Origin: a virus
IMG/VR virus record: IMGVR_UViG_3300035661_000234
Span: 1-31,500 of that record
Strand: one strand, 5' to 3'
DNA length: 31,500 bases
Shown here: piece by piece, positions 23,426 to 29,442 of the stretch
Numbering within the stretch: the stretch's first letter is position 1
Layout: each line of letters begins with the position of its first letter
The notes under the pieces: generated by a model
What the model was told of the DNA's origin: nothing
The model's input: only the letters and a program-made list of their open reading frames with translations
Databases searched by the model: none
Position numbers and translations under genes: made by a program

Positions 23426-24259
23426 TTATGCTTGTTCCAAAATTAATTTAGAGCCATCAACAACCAATCTTTGGCCAGGAAGCAAATTGGTTTGCATCAG
23501 TTTGAATAACTCAAGGTCGATGTTTGATTTTTGTTGGGCCGGTGCTGTGATAATCATTGCGGCTGCAACAATTTCACTTTTCAGTTGCTCTCTTTTTGCA
23601 ATCACATCTGCTGAGGCATATTTTGAAAGCTTGTTAGGCAAATGTGTTGGTATATATTTGTCTGCTTTACCGGTAGCAATGAAATGCAATTCCAAAGTAA
23701 CATCTTTGATAATTTCTTCCAACTCCCTTTGGTTGAAAACTACTGTGTTCGCATTTGTTGCTGTTGGTACTGATTGGGCATTTATTTCTTTTTCCAATTC
23801 TGTGTACTCACTTATAATGGTACCAGCTGGTAAATTTGGAAACTTCTGCTGTAACAACCCCAATGCAGTATTGATATTTTTACCTTCCAAAATCATTTCA
23901 CGGAAAGTAAAATCTTCATCCATGGTCAGATTTGTTGAACGGGTGCTATTAACTGTACCCATTGAACCTGCCTTTACAACTGTTACCAGAATTGGACTGG
24001 AAGCATTTTTTCTTTGCATATCATCAACCAATGTAACGTCTAACCTTACAGCGGCGTCAAGCATGGTTGTCAGAAATAGTTTTTTTGCATTTGCCAAACT
24101 ATATCTGGTTCCACGAACTGCGCCAGGCGTTCTTTCGCGTTGCTTTGCAATTGCGGCTGGGGTAACACCAAATGCTTTTGCGAGCAATTGGTTTGATGGA
24201 GTTTCTGCAATCAATTGTAATTCTCCTGGTGTGTAAATGTGTCTTGTTTTCTTTGACAT
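23426..24259 (-). CDS. Hypothetical protein with possible N-terminal helix-turn-helix
   Basis: A 277-residue protein. Residues 8-45 (tandem short helices with LLAKAFGVTPAAIAKQRERTPGA) look like a DNA-binding-type helix-turn-helix with a basic turn. The rest is mixed alpha/beta with no known motif; an LPAGTIISEYTELEKEI segment (about 143-159) and a final GQRLVVDGSKLIL strand can be seen. It might regulate the ABC module or be a structural partner. It is less AT-rich than the window average and lies between two module genes. Confidence 0.55.
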   Translation of the reverse strand: MSKKTRHIYTPGELQLIAETPSNQLLAKAFGVTPAAIAKQRERTPGAVRGTRYSLANAKKLFLTTMLDAAVRLDVTLVDDMQRKNASSPILVTVVKAGSMGTVNSTRSTNLTMDEDFTFREMILEGKNINTALGLLQQKFPNLPAGTIISEYTELEKEINAQSVPTATNANTVVFNQRELEEIIKDVTLELHFIATGKADKYIPTHLPNKLSKYASADVIAKREQLKSEIVAAAMIITAPAQQKSNIDLELFKLMQTNLLPGQRLVVDGSKLILEQA

Positions 24260-24285
24260 TTTGTTTATTTTAATGGTTTGTAAGA

Positions 24286-25011
24286 TTATTGAACTAATGT
24301 GTTTATCACATCAATGTCCTGTGTTAATTTCTGATGCACAGAATCAAATACGAAATTATAATTCGCCTCAATTTGGGCAGCCTTTTGTTGCTGTTGAACT
24401 AACTCAATTGATAATTGCTGAATGGTACCCAGGTTGGTTGTTATTTCCTGATTCAATTTCGCAATCTGCTGCTGTTTCAAATCATTTTCATTTCCTAGGT
24501 TTGCAATTTGGTTTTGGCGGCCATCAACTTCTTTGGCCTTCATATTTGTCAACTGCTGCGTAAAATCTAATTTGTCTTTTTCCAACAATTGTAAATACTT
24601 TTGTGCTGAACTTACCAAAATTTCTTTTGAAAGTCCTGCACGACTTAATGTCTTAAAGGCACCGGTTACAGCTTTTGCTTGGTCCAAACCTAATTCAAGG
24701 TTATCTCCAACTGCCCCCATAAACTCATAATAGTCAGGACCAGGCAGATTTGCATCCTGAAAGAATTTATCAAAGTGTGCTTTGAATTTTTGGGTATCAA
24801 CCGCAGGACCTGAGATAGGTTGTTGAGGTATATATGTTGTCTGCGGTGCCGGTTGTGATGGTTGGGCATAAGTAATAACAGGTTCTCCTGCTACGGCTAC
24901 TTTTTTTGGTTGTGATACAGGTTGTGATACAGGTTGTGATACAGATTGTTCTTTATTGTCGCTACCACCAAGGTCAACAATATTTTCATTAATCCATTTA
25001 CCTAAACTCAT
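24286..25011 (-). CDS. Coiled-coil protein with VSQP repeats
   Basis: A 241-residue protein. Residues 24-36 hold tandem VSQP repeats, followed by a Pro/Gln-rich linker to about residue 75, then a compact helical segment and a Gln-rich coiled coil from about 135 to 228. The linker suggests flexible positioning of the helical part. Three 12-bp DNA repeats encode the VSQP units. No family recognised. It sits between a small membrane protein and the helix-turn-helix-like gene in the same leftward run. Confidence 0.6.
   Translation of the reverse strand: MSLGKWINENIVDLGGSDNKEQSVSQPVSQPVSQPKKVAVAGEPVITYAQPSQPAPQTTYIPQQPISGPAVDTQKFKAHFDKFFQDANLPGPDYYEFMGAVGDNLELGLDQAKAVTGAFKTLSRAGLSKEILVSSAQKYLQLLEKDKLDFTQQLTNMKAKEVDGRQNQIANLGNENDLKQQQIAKLNQEITTNLGTIQQLSIELVQQQQKAAQIEANYNFVFDSVHQKLTQDIDVINTLVQ
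24908..24943 (-). repeat. Three tandem 12-bp repeats (GGTTGTGATACA)
   Basis: Three exact 12-bp copies inside the coiled-coil gene encode VSQP repeats. The unit keeps frame, so copy number can change by slippage without breaking the protein, giving a variable-length linker. Confidence 0.85.
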
Positions 25012-25014
25012 AAA

Positions 25015-25197
25015 TTATTTTTTTGGGTTTGAAAAGATGAAATAATATGCTGCCCATAATACTCCAACAATAGCAGCATAAAATGCAATTTTGAAAACGA
25101 TGAATGTAACCCACATTGCTACTTTGAAAATCACAATGGCAATAATAATTGCAATGATTACTAATATGAATGCTTTGAATTTTTCGAACAGTGTCAT
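25015..25197 (-). CDS. Small hydrophobic membrane protein
   Basis: A 60-residue protein that is nearly all hydrophobic helix: a first stretch at residues 9-25 and a second at 28-54, with basic ends (MTLFEKFK and NPKK). ATGA overlap with the upstream gene and a three-base gap to the coiled-coil gene show it belongs to the ABC module transcript. It may be a membrane anchor or accessory subunit. Confidence 0.6.
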   Translation of the reverse strand: MTLFEKFKAFILVIIAIIIAIVIFKVAMWVTFIVFKIAFYAAIVGVLWAAYYFIFSNPKK

Positions 25198-25619
25198 TTT
25201 TTTCTATTTAAACGGTAATTAGGACTTTTTGGATTAAACATATCGTTATATTGTAACTCATCTAATTCCTCAGGCTCTGGCGGCATAAAAGTAATTCTAA
25301 TCGCAGGTTCTAAAAACCATTCAATCAACTTCTCTTTACTGCGATATCTGATTCTGCCTATATGGTTTTTATACAACTCATATAATGGGTCAAGCTCTTC
25401 TGGTTTTGAGAAATTGAAAACAAAACCATTTTGAAATCCAACCCAACGAGTCATTCTTTCTTCCCATACTTCCATTCTATAATTTCTATAATCAATGGCG
25501 GCAAGCTTCACAAACTTTTCTTCTTTTATTAGGAACCCAGCTAATTGATATTCCACCCTTGTGGTGTCATATTTTTCAATACTGAAATTTTTAGCTGCCT
25601 CAAAACCTGGATGTATCAA
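25194..25619 (-). CDS. Hypothetical protein, TTG start
   Basis: A 141-residue soluble protein without a recognised family. It must start at TTG 25619, as an in-frame TAG lies three codons upstream and the next Met is near residue 49. The opening H-PGFEAAKNFSIEK resembles the C-terminal H-SGFEVGKNYSINK of the DUF2786 protein at 27585-28325, so the N-terminus may be a shared small motif or a duplicated end. A GTTAAC/TAnnTTTA promoter-like motif ends 18 bp before the start. Confidence 0.55.
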   Translation of the reverse strand: MIHPGFEAAKNFSIEKYDTTRVEYQLAGFLIKEEKFVKLAAIDYRNYRMEVWEERMTRWVGFQNGFVFNFSKPEELDPLYELYKNHIGRIRYRSKEKLIEWFLEPAIRITFMPPEPEELDELQYNDMFNPKSPNYRLNRKK

Positions 25620-25637
25620 CGATTGCTATTTAGGAAT

Positions 25638-25662
25638 TAAAGATATATTATCTTATGTTAAC
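25638..25662 (-). promoter_or_regulatory. Promoter-like motif GTTAAC-N10-nTAnnTTTA
   Basis: GTTAAC (25657-25662) and ATATCTTTA (25638-25646) on the minus strand, 10 bases apart, 18 bp before the start at 25619. It would initiate the transcript running into the ABC module. It is followed by TTCCTAAAT, so a 15-mer (25628-25642) is shared exactly with 15944-15958. Confidence 0.6.
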
Positions 25663-25681
25663 TTAATTTTACAATTTGTGT

Positions 25682-26122
25682 TTATAAACTAACTAGATTT
25701 TTTCTTCCTTCCTTTTTATTGTACCATTCAACTGCATTGGTTACTAATTCAAATGCATTTATTGGTTGGTTTAAAGAATTTGCATCTAACCAACCTGAAA
25801 CATAATTTTCTCCAAATTCAGATTTAAACCCATCGCCTAAATAATTATTTAAATCATCATCTTCTTGTGCTAACTCCATAAGTTTTGCGTGAACTGGAAC
25901 TAACCAATCCCAAGATGAATTATATTCAAGTGAAGCGGAGCTCAAATTTCGATATACTTTACTTGGGCAGTGTACTTCTTTTGAAAAATAGAATAACAAA
26001 CCGTCTTGTTTGTAATCGTTATTTTCACTGTAGGCTTGGTCGCAGGTTGCTCCCATAAATAAAGCCAACATTTTCTTTTTTTCAACCAGTGCTTTTACTT
26101 CTGGTAATGATTTGAATTCCAT
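25682..26122 (-). CDS. Hypothetical phage protein
   Basis: A 146-residue acidic soluble protein. The SLEYNSSWDWLVPVHAK segment (about residues 63-79) is a pattern I associate with small Bacteroidota phage proteins of unknown role. It begins three bases after the next upstream gene ends. No catalytic motif is visible. Confidence 0.6.
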   Translation of the reverse strand: MEFKSLPEVKALVEKKKMLALFMGATCDQAYSENNDYKQDGLLFYFSKEVHCPSKVYRNLSSASLEYNSSWDWLVPVHAKLMELAQEDDDLNNYLGDGFKSEFGENYVSGWLDANSLNQPINAFELVTNAVEWYNKKEGRKNLVSL

Positions 26123-26125
26123 AAA

Positions 26126-26389
26126 TTAGTTTTGTAATTGAAGTTCTCCAGCACGTACACCAGGTATAACCTTTCTGAGTACATACCATTTATCATTTTC
26201 AAATTTGAATTGTGCTTTTGTTTCGTCAGGTTGAATATCTGCAATGTGCATTAATAATGCATCTGTTTCTGCTTCAGATAGTTTATTATCATACACATAG
26301 GTATCAGTTCTTCTATCGGCTTTTCTGTCGCCTTCAACAACAACACCTATTTTAAGATACCTTTCTTCATTTTGAAATTCTGTGGTCAT
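26126..26389 (-). CDS. Hypothetical small protein
   Basis: An 87-residue protein, unrecognised, with strand-like segments at both ends and a central helix (SEAETDALLMHIADI). It starts 23 bp after the upstream gene and is followed three bases later by the next. Confidence 0.55.
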   Translation of the reverse strand: MTTEFQNEERYLKIGVVVEGDRKADRRTDTYVYDNKLSEAETDALLMHIADIQPDETKAQFKFENDKWYVLRKVIPGVRAGELQLQN

Positions 26390-26412
26390 AATTTAGATTT
26401 GTACAACTGTGA

Positions 26413-26694
26413 TTAAATCAATTTCTTTTGGTGGAGCTTTTTGTCTTCGATTGGTGCTACATATTGAATAACTTCCGAACTGTAATTTTCCCCATCAAAG
26501 GCATCGTGAAAACCTTGCTTTTCAATTTTAGCGTAATATCTGTGTAAGCCTGAAGTCCCTGCACCTTTTGGTATAATTGAATTACCTTGTTCAAAATTAC
26601 TGGTTGGAACTCCTACAATGTCATCTGGATGTTCCAACAATAATGCTGCTAGTGCTTTGGCAGTCATATATTTGAACTCATTCTTTTGTGCCAT
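26413..26694 (-). CDS. Hypothetical small protein
   Basis: A 93-residue soluble protein without a recognised family, with a helical start (TAKALAALLLEHPDD) followed by polar, Gly-rich sequence. Its ATG at 26694 follows the end of the interrupted lipoprotein frame (26700) by five bases. Confidence 0.55.
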   Translation of the reverse strand: MAQKNEFKYMTAKALAALLLEHPDDIVGVPTSNFEQGNSIIPKGAGTSGLHRYYAKIEKQGFHDAFDGENYSSEVIQYVAPIEDKKLHQKKLI

Positions 26695-26699
26695 AATAT

Positions 26700-27122
26700 T
26701 TATTTTAAAATGAATTTTCTTTTTGTTTCTAATGGTGCTGAGTAACTAATAATCTGTACCGACTTTGTGTTATATACTAATGCGGGTGCAGATACTGTGG
26801 TACTATACATCCATTGACTATAAAGATAAGGCATTCTTATTGAAGTAAAACGAGTAATTGTATCAGTTGTAATATTCCATTTGATATTAAAATAAGTATC
26901 CTACCCAGTTTTCTGACTCAAATAGATATTTGAATTATAGTAATAACCATAGTTTGGAAACTCGCTTGGATACATATCTATATGTACATATACCGTGTTT
27001 CCAGAATTAGGTTGCAACGGATTTACCAGAACTGAATAATCTTTTGTAATTGGTGTTTCCGCATCTTTCTGACAACTCATAAATGTCAGCATAAAAATTA
27101 ATATCGTGAATAGTTTTTTCAT
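26700..27122 (-). pseudogene. Lipoprotein gene interrupted by an in-frame amber codon
   Basis: The frame starts with a lipoprotein signal: MKKLF, a hydrophobic core and the lipobox FMSC with Cys about residue 17, followed by a beta-rich sequence. At 26901-26903 there is a TAG. Beyond it the same frame stays open for 66 more codons of normal-looking sequence (DTYFNIKWNITTDTITRF and onward) to TAA 26700-26702, just before the next gene. A one-base change of TGG (Trp) to TAG would explain it. So the intact protein is probably about 140 residues, exported and lipid-anchored in the host outer membrane. Shortened as read, it would be 73 residues. A suppressor or sequencing error cannot be excluded. 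Confidence 0.65.
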
Positions 27123-27130
27123 TACGGGTT

Positions 27131-27535
27131 TTAAATTGGTTCAATTGCATTTAGAGCTATAACACCAGGCTCTACATCTTCTTTATATATTCTGATGTTC
27201 GTCGGATTTTCAAGAATATTGCCATTTCCAGCTCTTCCTTTAAACCCAAATTCTCCAAGAATCATATCAAATGCCTCCAACGAAGGTACTTTATTTTTGG
27301 CATCTACTGAAACTGAAATATGTCTGGAAACTCCTTTCGGCTGCCATTCGTGAGAATATGCAATTCTATAACCTTGAGGAATTTCAATTTCCAAACCCAA
27401 TTCATGTGGCATAGGTACTTTATGACCATTATGGGCATCTAACATATGGTCCATTGAAAATTCATTTTCAATTGCTTTTTCAACTAGCAATTTGATAAGC
27501 TGCTTTTCTGATGGGCCGATGATTAACATTCTCAT
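27131..27535 (-). CDS. Hypothetical protein
   Basis: A 134-residue protein, unrecognised, with a helical start, an EIEIPQGYRIAYSHEW region and a C-terminal Gly-rich segment. ATG at 27535 (or at codon 3); a GTTAAC-N10-TAnnTTTA motif lies 21 bp upstream. It precedes the lipoprotein gene by eight bases and is probably cotranscribed. Confidence 0.55.
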   Translation of the reverse strand: MRMLIIGPSEKQLIKLLVEKAIENEFSMDHMLDAHNGHKVPMPHELGLEIEIPQGYRIAYSHEWQPKGVSRHISVSVDAKNKVPSLEAFDMILGEFGFKGRAGNGNILENPTNIRIYKEDVEPGVIALNAIEPI

Positions 27536-27556
27536 TTTAATTTGTTTTTTGTAATA

Positions 27557-27581
27557 TAAAACTATTTGTTAATTAGTTAAC
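27557..27581 (-). promoter_or_regulatory. Promoter-like motif GTTAAC-N10-nTAnnTTTA
   Basis: GTTAAC (27576-27581) and ATAGTTTTA (27557-27565) on the minus strand, exactly 10 bases apart, in the 49-bp spacer before the gene starting at 27535. Like the copy at 28350 it continues GTTAACTAAT. Confidence 0.6.
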
Positions 27582-27584
27582 TGA

Positions 27585-28325
27585 TTAATTTAAACGCTTT
27601 TGAATTTCGGGTGCATCAACCAATGGTTTATTAATTGAATAATTTTTCCCAACTTCAAAACCAGAATGATACCCAGGTCCCACATATTTTGTTTTAGCTT
27701 TTCTGCCTTCTTTGATATTAGCATTTTCAATTCTTACAAACCTGTTTAATGCATCTTCTGTCAATACCATTAAAGCATTCAGATTATCAGATTTAGTCAT
27801 TTCGGCTCTTTGTTCTCTTAATTTAGAACCGACACCATTTGCTGCACCCAGAAGAAAATCGGGGAAATATTTATATTTTGGATAAACAGCTTTTTCAAAC
27901 TCGCTTAACATTGCATAATGCTTACGGGCAACTGAAAGCATACTGGTGGTAATGAAATTGTACATCCAAACAACAACTTCAACGTTTTGAATCCTACCAT
28001 ATACTTGTAATGTTTTTGAGTATTTGTTATATGTGTAGCTTGAAAAATTGGCTGTTGTTAAATGTGTCATTAAATTTAACTTCCATCTGTTTCCAGCTTG
28101 TGTGTCTTTATAGGAAACTCGTTCGCTATAACACCAGTTTGCAAATTCATTTTCGGTGTTAGCTTCCTCTTTCAGAATATCAACCATATCCAGATTGTAC
28201 TCCATTAATAACTCTGTTGCTTTTTTAGCGAAAGCTTCTGCTTCTGCAATCGAACCTAAAGCTTCTGCTGATTTTGAATGACGTATTAATTTTTTAATAC
28301 GTTCAACAATTTCTTCTTTTGACAT
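27585..28325 (-). CDS. DUF2786-family protein
   Basis: A 246-residue protein. The first 45 residues (IKKLIRHSKSAEALGSIAEAEAFAKKATELLMEYNLDM) match DUF2786, a phage and bacterial family of unknown function. The C-terminal part has a helical middle (FEKAVYPKYKYFPDFLLGAANGVGSKLREQR) and ends with a Gly-rich YHSGFEVGKNYSINK block typical of these proteins' tails. It is likely cytoplasmic. It has its own promoter-like motif and follows a strong terminator, so it appears to begin a new leftward unit. Confidence 0.8.
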   Translation of the reverse strand: MSKEEIVERIKKLIRHSKSAEALGSIAEAEAFAKKATELLMEYNLDMVDILKEEANTENEFANWCYSERVSYKDTQAGNRWKLNLMTHLTTANFSSYTYNKYSKTLQVYGRIQNVEVVVWMYNFITTSMLSVARKHYAMLSEFEKAVYPKYKYFPDFLLGAANGVGSKLREQRAEMTKSDNLNALMVLTEDALNRFVRIENANIKEGRKAKTKYVGPGYHSGFEVGKNYSINKPLVDAPEIQKRLN

Positions 28326-28349
28326 AAATGGGGTAGTTTAATTTACTAT

Positions 28350-28374
28350 TAAATCTACCTATATATTAGTTAAC
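28350..28374 (-). promoter_or_regulatory. Promoter-like motif GTTAAC-N10-nTAnnTTTA
   Basis: GTTAAC (28369-28374) and GTAGATTTA (28350-28358) on the minus strand, 10 bases apart, 24 bp before the DUF2786 start and directly after the terminator at 28395-28424. Confidence 0.6.
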
Positions 28375-28394
28375 TATTTATTTTCAAACTAACA

Positions 28395-28424
28395 ATAAAA
28401 AAGACCCAGTTTTTCTGGGTCTTT
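28395..28424 (-). terminator. Rho-independent terminator after the zinc-finger endonuclease-like genes
   Basis: A perfect 10-bp stem (28400-28409 with 28415-28424) around a five-base loop, ending in a U tract in the minus-strand RNA. It lies 28 bp after the stop at 28453 and before the promoter-like motif at 28350-28374. Confidence 0.9.
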
Positions 28425-28452
28425 CTGAATATTTGAATATTTGAATTTTGAA

Positions 28453-28881
28453 TTACAAAACTGAACCAATTATATATTGTTTTGTAATTTCTCCTTTATA
28501 ATTCAAAATTATAATTTCCACTGGTTTAACATTATCTGAAACCCATTCCACTTTTTTCTTTTTGAGTTGTTGAAATGCTTCCGTTATATCCCGCTCTGCT
28601 TCCAACAAAAACCTCATGAGTAAAACTCGATTTAATTTCAATAAATTTATTTTGAAATTAAATGGAGTTTTTATACCTTTTGGTTTTGTTGGTAGCTCTT
28701 TATCTTCTTTGATTAAGTTATTAATATAAGATAGTTCATAAGTACCAAATACTTTACCTATAGGAGTATCGTAGTATCTACTTTTACCACCTTTTATTAA
28801 ATCCGGATTATTTCTTTTTGTTTCAACCATTTTTCTAACCCTTTCTTTCTCTCTGTCGTCTTTACCTTTCTCCCATTCCAC
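28453..28881 (-). CDS. Probable C-terminal part of a homing-endonuclease-like protein, split off by a 10-A run
   Basis: A 142-residue frame whose only usable starts are GTG at 28881 or ATG about 17 codons later. The frame is open upstream through the A run at the end of the previous gene (T run 28890-28899 on the + strand); nine instead of ten A's would fuse both into one protein of about 315 residues. The product is basic, with RYYDTPIGKVFGTYELSYINNL (about residues 39-60) resembling a DNA-binding helix-turn-helix module of phage homing endonucleases. No nuclease motif is obvious. Fusion by transcript slippage, real frameshift or sequencing error are all possible. Confidence 0.5.
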   Translation of the reverse strand: MEWEKGKDDREKERVRKMVETKRNNPDLIKGGKSRYYDTPIGKVFGTYELSYINNLIKEDKELPTKPKGIKTPFNFKINLLKLNRVLLMRFLLEAERDITEAFQQLKKKKVEWVSDNVKPVEIIILNYKGEITKQYIIGSVL

Positions 28882-28885
28882 TCTT

Positions 28886-29398
28886 TCAATTTTTTTTTTC
28901 TTGGTTTTGTAAAAGTTTTTTATAATAGTCTGATTCTAAAAAACTTTTCTTTTGTTTTTCTATTGATTCATTAGATGGTTTTTTCCCTTTTAATGCTTTT
29001 GATATATTATTTTTCCATTCTTCTGTTCTTACCATATTTGCAATTACATCTAACATAGGTTTTGCAATATTTCTTTTTTCTTCTTTGCTCAATTTGTTTA
29101 ATCTCTTTACATGAGCACTAGACATATTTTCTTTTGTTTTAGAACTCATTTTCAACCCCTCGTTCCAGGATTTCTGCCCTATATGAGATGTAGATAATTT
29201 ATCTTTAATTGCTACAGCTTTTTCTGTTCCGTATAATTCCTCTAATGTTTTTCCTTTCTTCCCTTTCCATCTTCCCTCGAATATTTTTTTACCTAAATCA
29301 AATACCGGTTTTCTAGTACCATGACAATATGGTTTATGATTTCCAATAGAACGTTTTGTTTGAAACTCTCGTTGACAATTTTCACAGATAAAATTCAT
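28886..29398 (-). CDS. Zinc-finger/NUMOD3-type homing-endonuclease-like protein, N-terminal part
   Basis: A 170-residue protein. It begins with a CENC ... H-x4-C zinc finger (residues 5-25), then Gly/Lys-rich segments with repeated SKTKENMSSAHVKRL- and SKALKGKKPSNESIEKQK-like blocks that match NUMOD3 DNA-binding modules of phage homing endonucleases. The recognisable nuclease core is missing here and may lie in the next frame. It is placed directly downstream of the baseplate gene, a typical site for a free-standing endonuclease. It ends in a run of ten A's. Confidence 0.65.
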   Translation of the reverse strand: MNFICENCQREFQTKRSIGNHKPYCHGTRKPVFDLGKKIFEGRWKGKKGKTLEELYGTEKAVAIKDKLSTSHIGQKSWNEGLKMSSKTKENMSSAHVKRLNKLSKEEKRNIAKPMLDVIANMVRTEEWKNNISKALKGKKPSNESIEKQKKSFLESDYYKKLLQNQEKKN

Positions 29399-29442
29399 TT
29401 GTTTAGTATTTTATCTTTATATATTGAAGTAACCTAAGATAT

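Noticed and set aside
23487-24236. A long (249-codon) + strand frame opposite the helix-turn-helix-like gene
   Set aside because: It is the antisense image of the 23426-24259 gene, whose minus frame has sensible composition and fits an operon; no promoter or known protein pattern supports the + frame.
24908-24943. CRISPR-like tandem repeats
   Set aside because: Copies are 12 bp, contiguous without spacers, and encode VSQP in frame; no array structure.
26901-26903. Reassigned TAG (e.g. TAG read as Gln) in the phage
   Set aside because: TAG ends several genes naturally: the ABC ATPase at 18766 would gain an unrelated tail of about 33 residues if it were read through, and the DUF932 and 10592 genes also end with TAG. 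A single lesion explains the lipoprotein.
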